The position numbers and the translations under genes are program-made. Under the pieces are notes generated by a model, which was not told where the DNA came from, ran no database searches, and worked only from the letters and a program-made list of their open reading frames with translations. Positions 56,580 to 64,000 of a DNA stretch of 64,000 nucleotides are shown in pieces. The first letter of the stretch is position 1. Every line of letters starts with the position of its first letter. This DNA is from Helicobacter_F equorum (GTDB taxonomy: Bacteria > Campylobacterota > Campylobacteria > Campylobacterales > Helicobacteraceae): positions 299,678 through 363,677 of the forward strand of contig NZ_JBHRZM010000002.1 of NCBI RefSeq assembly GCF_042649585.1, read 5' to 3'.

Positions 56580-57700
56580 TATAACACCCCTGTTTCTAAA
56601 ATATGCTCTTTGGTTTCTTCTAGTGCTTGCTGTGATGAGACTTGCTTATCTCTATACTGCTTGGCTAACTCCTCAAGACCATTTATTCCCTTAAACAAAC
56701 GCTCCCAACGAGTGATATAACGCTCTGATGTATGTATATCTGCACCTACTTCCTCACTATTAGCTTTTGTGAAACTAAAATAAATAAACCACGGCTGCCC
56801 TATGATATTGTTGTATGACACACTACCCCAAAATCGAGAATCAAAACTATTGTTGCGATTATCTCCTGCCATAAAAAATGAATCTTGTGGCACTTTAGTA
56901 TAAAAAAATACTTCACCTTGCCTATCACGCAATTTATCCATCGCTATACCATCACGCATAGCCATATCCATAAACCCAAGGTTTGATACATACACAAATT
57001 CATCTTGTGCAAAGGTGGTATATTGTTTCTCAAAAATATCGCAATCTATGCGTCTATCTGCATCAGAGATACTCCCACCATCTTTACAAACTTTGGTATA
57101 CAATCCTTTTTCATCACGAAAATATGCGCGTTTATATAGCGGCGTGATCCTAGAATTTTGGGCTTCAGAGATATGCCACCACCTTGGTGCATAATAAATT
57201 CCTGCGTGCTGCAATATAAATGGATCTTTTATAAATGTTCTTCCTAAAAATTCTCGTGTTTCCAATTTCTCACCTAATTGCTCTTTAAATTCTTTGATAC
57301 CAGCATCTCCATTGTTTGGACGTAAATAATAGCCATCTTGTGCAAAAATCACTTCATCACCACCTACACCAAATACACGCTTTACATAATATGTGCTTTG
57401 CTCGTGAGGTGGAATAAATACTACTATTTCTCCTCGCTTTGGACGCTCTCCCTCGATTAAATGCCCATTGCCATTAAAATCCGGTACAATCGGTGTATTC
57501 AACCAAGGAAGGCGTGGTGTAGGAATACCATAGCTAAATTTCTTGACGACGAGTAAATCACCTTCAAAAAATGTCCCGACCATCGATCGCGTAGGGATAA
57601 TAAAACCCTGTGCGATAAAAAAAATCACAAAAAACACAATAATAATCGCCCCACTCCAACTTGACGAAAAGGCTCGCCACCATTGCCAAAGCCCTCTCAT
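56579..57700 (-). CDS. lepB: Signal peptidase I, extended form
   Basis: 373 aa, longer than the typical ~290 aa in H. pylori. The catalytic serine is in IPTRSMVGTFFEGD and the lysine in YVKRVFGVGGDEV; the C-terminal box is MAGDNRNNSFDSRFWG. The extra length is a roughly 100-residue insertion between the lysine and that box, including CKDGG and RRIDCDIF (a possible disulfide pair). It removes signal peptides at the membrane. Confidence 0.95.
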   Translation of the reverse strand: MRGLWQWWRAFSSSWSGAIIIVFFVIFFIAQGFIIPTRSMVGTFFEGDLLVVKKFSYGIPTPRLPWLNTPIVPDFNGNGHLIEGERPKRGEIVVFIPPHEQSTYYVKRVFGVGGDEVIFAQDGYYLRPNNGDAGIKEFKEQLGEKLETREFLGRTFIKDPFILQHAGIYYAPRWWHISEAQNSRITPLYKRAYFRDEKGLYTKVCKDGGSISDADRRIDCDIFEKQYTTFAQDEFVYVSNLGFMDMAMRDGIAMDKLRDRQGEVFFYTKVPQDSFFMAGDNRNNSFDSRFWGSVSYNNIIGQPWFIYFSFTKANSEEVGADIHTSERYITRWERLFKGINGLEELAKQYRDKQVSSQQALEETKEHILETGVL

Positions 57701-58557
57701 ATCCCTGTTCCTTTATGCGTATCAAAATGTATCTGTTTAGCGGCTTTAAGAGTGTTTTGTAATAAAGAGGCAATTGTCATCGGACCAACTCCTCCAGGCA
57801 CAGGAGTAATAGCAGAAGTTTTTTTGGCGACATTGGCAAAATCCACGTCGCCTACCAACGCGCCTGAATCCAGGCGATTAATCCCTATATCTATCACTAC
57901 TGCATCTTGGCGTATCATAGATTCTGTAATGAGATTGACTTTGCCCACACCAACACACACTATATCCGCCCTACTCGTGTATCGTGCCACATCTTTTGTG
58001 AAAATATGACATATGCTCACACTCGCTCCAGCATTGAGCATTAAAGTTGCTAGTGGTCTGCCTACGATATTGCTCGCACCAACGATAACAACATCTTTAC
58101 CACGCACACCAATTTGATAGGATTCAAGCAAACTCATCACGCCTAATGGCGTAGCAGGGACAAAGCCATCAAGATTGGTATTTAAACGCCCAACATTATA
58201 AGGATGAAAACCATCGACATCTTTGTATGGTGCGATAGATTCTAAAATCACAGAAGTATTTATATGTTTTGGGAGAGGTAGCTGCACCAAAATCCCATGA
58301 ATCTTTGGATCTACATTAAGTGTAGTAATAAGTGCCAAAAGCTCATTTTGTGTGCAAGTTTGAGGAAGTTCGTGTTTGCAAGAAAGAAATCCCACATTTT
58401 GACACGCCCGCTCTTTCATATTGACATACGCCCTACTTGGTGCGTCATCGCCTACAAGCACGACCGCCAATCCCGGCTTTATATCCAATGTCGCGCATTC
58501 CTTGATAATATTTTGTTGGATTGCATCACTTAAGCTCTTTCCATCTAAAAGTATCAC
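57697..58557 (-). CDS. folD: Methylenetetrahydrofolate dehydrogenase/cyclohydrolase FolD
   Basis: 286 aa. PSRAYVNMKERACQ near residue 50 holds the catalytic tyrosine and lysine; VIVGASNIVGRPLATLML and PVPGGVGPMTIASLL are signatures. Overlaps lepB by 4 bp. Confidence 0.96.
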   Translation of the reverse strand: MILLDGKSLSDAIQQNIIKECATLDIKPGLAVVLVGDDAPSRAYVNMKERACQNVGFLSCKHELPQTCTQNELLALITTLNVDPKIHGILVQLPLPKHINTSVILESIAPYKDVDGFHPYNVGRLNTNLDGFVPATPLGVMSLLESYQIGVRGKDVVIVGASNIVGRPLATLMLNAGASVSICHIFTKDVARYTSRADIVCVGVGKVNLITESMIRQDAVVIDIGINRLDSGALVGDVDFANVAKKTSAITPVPGGVGPMTIASLLQNTLKAAKQIHFDTHKGTGI

Positions 58558-58634
58558 TGCTTTCCTTTGTGGAGTTTTTAATTTTTCGTATATTATAATA
58601 TTTTGGATTAAAAAACTATGTTTTGGTGGTGCTA

Positions 58635-59138
58635 ATGAAAAAAATTATATTTCTGTGTGTCTTGGCAATACTTCCATGTGCATATATTATCGCCGTGGAT
58701 AACACCTCACAACCAACACCCACGAAGGACACAAACTCTCATACCCCTACAGATACAAACATAGATTCTATACAAACACAAAATACAGAATCTTTACAAA
58801 CGCTTGACACACAAGATTCACTAGCACAACCTCAAGAATCCCACGCACCAGAATTTGATAATGAAGGTTTTATCACTTTTAAGGAATATGGGAAAAATCT
58901 CTATGAAAATCCTCGTGGGATAGGCTGTCATCACTGCCATGGGCAAAAAGGCGAGGGAAGTATCATCGCACACTACACACACAAAGGTAATGCTAAAACT
59001 TTGAGTGCGCCTGCTATCAACAAGCTTGAGTTTAGCGTTTTTGCTAAAGCTCTAGATTCACAAAAGATCGGTGTTATGCCTCGCTACTACCTCACGCAAA
59101 AAGAAATCCAAGCAATTTACTTTTATCTATATGAATAA
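58635..59138 (+). CDS. Periplasmic c-type cytochrome, monoheme
   Basis: 167 aa. A signal peptide (IIFLCVLAILPCAYIIAV) is followed by about 60 residues of Thr/Ser/Pro/Asn/Asp/Gln-rich linker. A class I cytochrome c domain follows with heme motif CHHCH and a candidate axial Met in KIGVMPRYYL. It converges on the ABC gene, with stops overlapping by 12 bp. The redox partner is unknown. Confidence 0.88.
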   Translation: MKKIIFLCVLAILPCAYIIAVDNTSQPTPTKDTNSHTPTDTNIDSIQTQNTESLQTLDTQDSLAQPQESHAPEFDNEGFITFKEYGKNLYENPRGIGCHHCHGQKGEGSIIAHYTHKGNAKTLSAPAINKLEFSVFAKALDSQKIGVMPRYYLTQKEIQAIYFYLYE

Positions 59139-60731
59139 ATTTCTTGAAGTATATGTAGCTCTTAAAAGTTGTTTAAAATACGCACTTTTTGGCATTGCAA
59201 ACACTTCTTTACTTGCACCACTCTCTTGAATATACCCATCTTTTAACACAATAAGTGTATGACTAAGAAATCGCAAAATATCCAAATCATGCGTAATAAA
59301 AATCAAACTCATATCTAAGTCTTTTTGCAAATACACCAAAAGCTCTAGAATCTGCTTTTGTGTGCTTTTATCAAGCGCACTTGTGGGTTCATCAAGCAAC
59401 AAAATACTAGGCTTTAGTGCCAAGGCTCTAGCAATGCACACACGTTGCCTTTGTCCGCCACTAAGCGTGTGTGGATAGCGTGTTGCAAAGCTTTCATCTA
59501 AGCCCACGCTCTTTAGTGCTTCATATACGCCTTGCATACCTTGTGTATGCCCATAATGATAGGCGATACCTTCTGCAATACTATCACCCACACGCATTCT
59601 AGGATTTAATGACGCAAATGGATCTTGAAAAATTACGCCAAGTTTGGCGCACAAAGAAAAATATTCCTCTTTGCTAAAATTCCTTACATCCTTGCCAAAA
59701 AAGCGTATTTCTCCACGATGTGCCATAAGTCGCACAATCGCTAAGCCCAAGCTACTTTTACCAGATCCGGATTCACCAGCTATACCTAAAATCTCGCCTT
59801 TATGTAGCCTAAGATTCACATCATGCGTGATACACACAGGTGCATTACGCCAAAATTTACGCCTAAAAGCTATGGCGCTAAAATGTTGCATTTGTAGCAC
59901 CTCGGTAGATTCATATGCTTTTGGTACAAGCGTAGAAAAATCTAGCGCGTCTAAAAGATCCTTAGTATAAGATTCTTTAGCATTGCTAAAAATCTCTTGC
60001 GTTGTATTAGATTCTATAACCTTTCCACACTGCATAACCATAATGCGATCCGCAATTTGTGCCACCGCACCCAAATCGTGTGTGATAAGCATAATCGCAC
60101 TCTCTTTTGCAAGCGTGGCTAAAAGCTCTAGAATCTGCTTTTGCATCAGCATATCAAGTGCCGTTGTAGGTTCATCGCAAATAAGAATCTGTGGATTATT
60201 AATAATGCTCATAGCAATCAAAGCACGCTGCCTCTGTCCGCCACTAAGCGTGTGTGGATAGCGTGATGCAAAGCTTTCATCTAAGCCCACGCTTTGCAAC
60301 ACTTCACAAAGCCTTTGCTTGCACAAAGCTCTAGAAGCCTTAGGATTATGCAACATAAATGTTTCTAGAATCTGTGTGCCAATTTTTTGGACAGGATTTA
60401 GAGCGCTAAGCGGATCTTGAGGAATATAGGCGATATGTTTACCCCTTAGTGCACACCACGCCCTCTTATCTAATGTGCTTAAGTCCTCTCCATTAAAAAA
60501 TACCTTATTCTTTGGTATGTATCCATACAACCCCAAAATGCTCTGTGCCAAAAGACTTTTTCCCGATCCAGATTCACCCACAATAGCTAAAATCTCGTTC
60601 GCATGTAGGGTAAATGTAATATCACTAAGCCTAAAACTCTCACTCACCAATAAAGAAAAATTACACACCTCTAAAAGCTTTGGTTTTGTGTTTTCTTGTG
60701 AGGGTGATATACTTTTTTGCGATTTAAACAT
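59127..60731 (-). CDS. Double ABC ATPase of peptide/nickel type (DppD-DppF fusion)
   Basis: 534 aa with two complete nucleotide-binding domains. Each has a Walker A (VGESGSGKSLLAQSIL; AGESGSGKSSLGLAIV), an LSGGQRQR signature and a Walker B (LICDEPTTALD; LLLDEPTSALD). Such fusions (YejF/GsiA type) energise peptide or nickel uptake. No permease or binding protein is adjacent in this window. The ATG at 60731 is within the ubiX 3' end; a longer start is less likely. Confidence 0.93.
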   Translation of the reverse strand: MFKSQKSISPSQENTKPKLLEVCNFSLLVSESFRLSDITFTLHANEILAIVGESGSGKSLLAQSILGLYGYIPKNKVFFNGEDLSTLDKRAWCALRGKHIAYIPQDPLSALNPVQKIGTQILETFMLHNPKASRALCKQRLCEVLQSVGLDESFASRYPHTLSGGQRQRALIAMSIINNPQILICDEPTTALDMLMQKQILELLATLAKESAIMLITHDLGAVAQIADRIMVMQCGKVIESNTTQEIFSNAKESYTKDLLDALDFSTLVPKAYESTEVLQMQHFSAIAFRRKFWRNAPVCITHDVNLRLHKGEILGIAGESGSGKSSLGLAIVRLMAHRGEIRFFGKDVRNFSKEEYFSLCAKLGVIFQDPFASLNPRMRVGDSIAEGIAYHYGHTQGMQGVYEALKSVGLDESFATRYPHTLSGGQRQRVCIARALALKPSILLLDEPTSALDKSTQKQILELLVYLQKDLDMSLIFITHDLDILRFLSHTLIVLKDGYIQESGASKEVFAMPKSAYFKQLLRATYTSRNLFI

Positions 60732-61320
60732 GATTATTTCCACCCCAAGGAGTAAAAAGCGTATGTGGTATGCCAAGCACATCATACCATTTGCCTACAA
60801 AAAACCTCTCCATATCTTCCAAACTTTGCACACCACCATAGTATCCCACAATAGGTGAAGCGATACACACTCCAAGATGTGAAAGTTTTGACATATTATC
60901 CAATGCAATCGCACTTAGTGGCATTTCTCGCACTGCCAAAAGTAACTTACGCCCTTCTTTTAACATAACATTAGCACTCCTTGTGATAAGCGTGTCACCA
61001 ATACCCATAGCAATTTTTGCTACCACATCACAACTTGCAGGAATAATGCACATCGCCTCCATACGCGAACTCCCAGAGGCTATACACTCATGCAATGCAT
61101 TATCACTAAATATTGTGAGATTATGCATGCGTGCTTGAGATATGCACTCATGAAGCGTTTGTGTAAAATGTTTGGATTCACTAGTATACACACGCTTTGC
61201 GCCATTACTTATAACTACATATACACAAATATCACTAGGCAAATGTCGCACAAACTCTACGCCCAAATGCACACCACTTGCTCCAGTGATACCTACAACT
61301 ATTTTTTTAGGATAACTCAT
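60724..61320 (-). CDS. ubiX: Flavin prenyltransferase UbiX
   Basis: 198 aa. GITGASGVHLGVEFVRHL and CIIPASCDVVAKIAMGIGD are characteristic. It makes the prenylated FMN cofactor of UbiD-type decarboxylases. It overlaps flgA by 4 bp, the order ubiX-flgA as in H. pylori. Confidence 0.95.
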   Translation of the reverse strand: MSYPKKIVVGITGASGVHLGVEFVRHLPSDICVYVVISNGAKRVYTSESKHFTQTLHECISQARMHNLTIFSDNALHECIASGSSRMEAMCIIPASCDVVAKIAMGIGDTLITRSANVMLKEGRKLLLAVREMPLSAIALDNMSKLSHLGVCIASPIVGYYGGVQSLEDMERFFVGKWYDVLGIPHTLFTPWGGNNHV

Positions 61321-62258
61321 AATACAACACCTTGATTTTTGCCAATAATCTTTATTTTTAGAATCTTTTTACTTTCACTTGCTCTAGCCTCTATCACTTC
61401 ACCAAAGCTCCCGCTTTGCAACGCCTCTAGCTGCGTATGCAAACTAAATCCACCACCCACACTCTCCACAAATACGACTTCACCTTTTTTGACAAGAATA
61501 AGTGGTCGTAACTTATCCTTTGTAAGCAATGTACCCTTAGGCAAATAACTCTTTGCACTCCCAAATGCTACCTCGCTCTCACATACAGGCAAAGATCCGA
61601 GTTTTTGAAATGCGATGGTTTTAGATTCTGTATGATCTTGTATGCTCTCTTGTGTACTAAGAGCTTTTGTGGTATACAATGCCTTCAAGTGTGCCGTTAT
61701 TTCATACACAAAGAAAATTTTAGAATCTTTGGTGCGCACCACAAGCACTCCACTAGACTTTTTAAATGCTGCTTGCTTGCCAAAAAGCTCAAACTCTGCA
61801 TCTACCAAAGCCTCGCTTAGATTCTGAAATTGCCTATCATCTTGCAAACGCACTTCAATAGAATCTATCACAAAGGCATTTGGACAAATAGCATCAAAAT
61901 ACTGCGTATAAAGCCGTCTAATCGCCTCTTTTGGTTTTTGCAAATCCATAGAAGCGCGGTAGTTAAACTCAACATCACTATGTGGCGTGTGCAATACAAA
62001 ACCTTGTCGCTTAAAAATCGCTGCAACCTCGTATGAACGCATTTTAAAACTAAAGCTTTGTTGCGGAAAATTTGCAATAAAAAAAGATTTTGGAATCTCT
62101 GAAAAAAGGTGCGTGGAGAGAATCTGTGTGTGCGAAAGTGTGTAGGTTGGTGCAAGTGTGTATTCTTTGGGCGCAACAAAATAATTCCCTATCTCTTCAC
62201 TTGCCAATACCCCACACACACTCATAACATAAAGCAAGATTCTAAAACACATAGGCAT
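61317..62258 (-). CDS. flgA: Flagellar P-ring assembly chaperone FlgA
   Basis: 313 aa, longer than most FlgA. The C-terminal SAF/FlgA domain (from about residue 220) includes LPKGTLLTKDKLRP and VFVESVGGGFSLHTQLEALQ. A signal peptide is present. It assists P-ring assembly in the periplasm. The start lies inside the upstream outer-membrane gene; ATGs at 62258 and 62252 are both possible. Confidence 0.9.
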   Translation of the reverse strand: MPMCFRILLYVMSVCGVLASEEIGNYFVAPKEYTLAPTYTLSHTQILSTHLFSEIPKSFFIANFPQQSFSFKMRSYEVAAIFKRQGFVLHTPHSDVEFNYRASMDLQKPKEAIRRLYTQYFDAICPNAFVIDSIEVRLQDDRQFQNLSEALVDAEFELFGKQAAFKKSSGVLVVRTKDSKIFFVYEITAHLKALYTTKALSTQESIQDHTESKTIAFQKLGSLPVCESEVAFGSAKSYLPKGTLLTKDKLRPLILVKKGEVVFVESVGGGFSLHTQLEALQSGSFGEVIEARASESKKILKIKIIGKNQGVVL

Positions 62259-63039
62259 ACCCAAGATTCATAGAAAGAATCTGTTGAAAAATGATAGGAT
62301 TTGTATCGCCCCCAATGAGTGAATCTTTACCCTCACGCACATCGGTTAATCGCCGAAACATTAGATCAATGCGGTGCTTACTTCTAAACACATAGCCAAA
62401 GCCTAGCCCCAACGCAACTTTATTGCCTCCTATGAAGCTATCCTCACCATTACTTTGCAATCCTGTTGTGCTTGTATGATTCCACACGGAGCTAAACCCA
62501 ATATATGGCACATATGCTAAATCCACAATCACGCTTAACATATGATCATAGCTTTGACCAAAGTTTGTATCAAGCATGATACTAACTCCTGCGTTATATG
62601 TTTCAATCTCATAAGTTCGGGTATATCCATTCGTGCCATATTCTACATTAGTAGTGGGTTTTGCATACTCACCATAAAGACGGAAACCCACATAAGGATT
62701 AGAAAAATATGTATAGCCCACTCTTGCATTAAAACCAGCACTTGCAGGGTATTTTTCATCATAGAGTGCTGGTGTGGTGGTATCGGTACGCACCACAGGA
62801 ATAAGATTTACCCCAAAACCCACAAATATGCCACTTTTTGCTTTGGCAATGTCTTTCCATTCAATAGTAGGTTTGCTAAAAAGTTTTGCGTAATCAAGCG
62901 GTTTTTTGCCCTCTAATGTAGGTTTTATATATTGCACACTTTGTGGCTTACTTGCAAGAGATCGCAACAATTCTTCATCATCGCTTTGCGCACCATACCC
63001 CATTACCACACAAAGCACAATCACCCAAACTTTACCCAC
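62242..63039 (-). CDS. Outer-membrane beta-barrel protein
   Basis: 265 aa. Signal peptide (VWVIVLCVVMGYGAQ), an ~60-residue periplasmic start, then alternating strands such as FVGFGVNLIPV, FNARVGYTYF and FRLYGEYAKP, ending in a terminal Phe (LGYAYVF). Typical Helicobacter small OMP; ligand unknown. Overlaps flgA. Confidence 0.85.
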   Translation of the reverse strand: MGKVWVIVLCVVMGYGAQSDDEELLRSLASKPQSVQYIKPTLEGKKPLDYAKLFSKPTIEWKDIAKAKSGIFVGFGVNLIPVVRTDTTTPALYDEKYPASAGFNARVGYTYFSNPYVGFRLYGEYAKPTTNVEYGTNGYTRTYEIETYNAGVSIMLDTNFGQSYDHMLSVIVDLAYVPYIGFSSVWNHTSTTGLQSNGEDSFIGGNKVALGLGFGYVFRSKHRIDLMFRRLTDVREGKDSLIGGDTNPIIFQQILSMNLGYAYVF

Positions 63040-63149
63040 AATCCTAACCTTACATTGCCAAATTTTTTTGGTATTATAGCAAACTTGCCTAAAAAGTTTT
63101 AAGAATATGCTACACTTGTGCCTTGCATTTTTATTTACAAAGGGTTATG

Positions 63150-63917
63150 ATGAGTATACCTACCATTAGTAAAAAGATTCTCTCTATCGTAGGCAAAACC
63201 AATGCCCAATACAATCTTATTCAAGAACATGATAGGGTGCTTTTGGGATTAAGTGGTGGCAAAGATTCTATTTTACTTGCCACCATTTTAGCCCATATGC
63301 GTGCCCACGCACCATTTAAATTTGAATTCAAAGCAATTACTGTAGATTATGGACGTGGTGGCGAATATGAATACATCATAGAATACTGCCAAAAACTCAA
63401 TATTCCATATGAGCTTTATCGCACCGACATTTATAGAATCTTAGAAGATCATAAACGCGAGGGAAGCGTGTATTGTAGCTTTTGTTCGCGTATGCGTAGA
63501 GGTGCGCTTTATACAAAAGCATTGGAGGGTGGATTTAATAAACTAGCCCTTGCTCATCACCTTGATGATGCGGCAGAAAGCTTTTTTATGAATCTCACAT
63601 ATAATGGTGCCTTGCGTTCTATGCCTCCAAAATATAGAGCACAAAATGGCTTAGGCGTGATTAGACCACTGATTTTTGTGCGTGAGCGACAAATTATTGA
63701 TTTTATCGCACACAACAATATCTATATCGCGCCTGATTGCAACTGCCCTATAAACTGGCTAGATAATGACAAACGCCCATTTGCACGTGCACATACAAAA
63801 GAATTCCTCGCACAACTAGAATCTAAAAATGCCGATTTTTTCAAATCTCTGAAAAATGCCTTTACGCATTTACATGCCAATAGTTTTTGTGATGATCGGT
63901 TTTTAGATGAGCTTTGA
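63150..63917 (+). CDS. TtcA-like PP-loop tRNA thiolation enzyme
   Basis: 255 aa. PP-loop LLGLSGGKDSILLA near residue 32, then CSFCSRMRRGALY (CxxC) and ALAHHLDDAAESFFMN. The fold matches TtcA, which thiolates cytidine 32 with an iron-sulfur cluster. Third cysteine candidate: APDCNCPIN. The substrate is inferred. The ATG at 63150 has the better spacing from AAAGGG than the one at 63147. Confidence 0.85.
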   Translation: MSIPTISKKILSIVGKTNAQYNLIQEHDRVLLGLSGGKDSILLATILAHMRAHAPFKFEFKAITVDYGRGGEYEYIIEYCQKLNIPYELYRTDIYRILEDHKREGSVYCSFCSRMRRGALYTKALEGGFNKLALAHHLDDAAESFFMNLTYNGALRSMPPKYRAQNGLGVIRPLIFVRERQIIDFIAHNNIYIAPDCNCPINWLDNDKRPFARAHTKEFLAQLESKNADFFKSLKNAFTHLHANSFCDDRFLDEL

Positions 63918-63990
63918 AAAAACAAAAACTCAAGCTATAATTACAGACTATAAAAATCCTATTGCACACATTTAACACAAAGGACTTTCA

Positions 63991-64000
63991 ATGAATAAAC
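63991..64000 (+). CDS. Start of the next gene, cut by the window edge
   Basis: ATGAATAAAC preceded by AAAGGAC nine bases upstream. Only three codons are visible, so nothing can be said about the product. Confidence 0.5.

Noticed and set aside
1..64000. tRNA or other stable RNA genes
   Set aside because: I looked for T-loop words (GTTCRANNC) with matching acceptor stems and saw none; a covariance-model scan would be decisive.

Overview
The window reads as chromosomal DNA of an epsilonproteobacterium of the genus Helicobacter, most likely an enterohepatic type. This rests on low G+C, AT-rich codon use and block gene orders that match H. pylori from memory: smpB-exbB-exbD-rpmH-rnpA-yidD-yidC-jag-mnmE; folC-csd2-csd1-ccmA-mfd; lptE-leuS; ychF-pepA-dedA-apt-rpiB-lepB-folD; ubiX-flgA. 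Unlike H. pylori it carries a leucine operon (leuACDB). The species cannot be named from the sequence alone. I saw no rRNA, tRNA, CRISPR array or insertion sequence.

Layout. 1-430: the 3' part of a broken MFS transporter. 432-7275: PIN-PhoH ATPase, thiol peroxidase, FMN split-barrel protein, a membrane protein, a cupin, and a TonB-dependent receptor behind a long palindromic Fur-like operator. 6382-16399: a leftward translation, membrane-insertion and RNA-modification block. A ZorA/ZorB-like proton-channel motor pair sits between exbD and rpmH. 16410-17761: a radical SAM/SPASM gene, frameshifted, lying between smpB and a second copy of the smpB 5' end. 18026-28515: ferritin, mfd, helical cell-shape genes (ccmA, csd1, csd2), folC, lptE, leuS. 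28676-35689: reverse transsulfuration pair, Dps/NapA, Lpp20, radical SAM, lepA, thiF/moeB.

35693-43212 is the most striking region. It is a seven-gene leftward operon for a phosphonate: PEP mutase fused to a cytidylyltransferase, phosphonopyruvate decarboxylase, and a phosphonoacetaldehyde reductase (together predicting 2-hydroxyethylphosphonate and its CMP-activated form). It also has a CDP-glycerol glycerophosphotransferase-like enzyme with a membrane N-terminus, two SAM methyltransferases, and a second short YidC/Oxa1-type insertase. Three of the seven genes contain poly-G tracts (10, 10 and 13 G). Two tracts currently put the gene out of frame, and one sets the C-terminus of a methyltransferase just ahead of pepM. 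The island is flanked by intact thiF on one side and a thiF internal fragment plus a decayed TM2-domain gene on the other.

43980-48514 is leuACDB, with a change of base composition within leuB. Two phase-variable family 2 glycosyltransferase paralogues follow (48526-51494). They share three nearly identical blocks separated by divergent ones, and each is out of frame at a G10 tract. 51995-63917 is ordinary core genome: ychF, pepA, dedA, apt, rpiB, lepB, folD, a c-type cytochrome, a double ABC ATPase, ubiX, flgA, an outer-membrane protein and a TtcA-like PP-loop enzyme.

Working hypothesis (inference): the island makes and attaches a methylated hydroxyethylphosphonate group to a surface polymer. 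The transferase and a methyltransferase, and separately the downstream glycosyltransferases, would be switched by slipped-strand mispairing.
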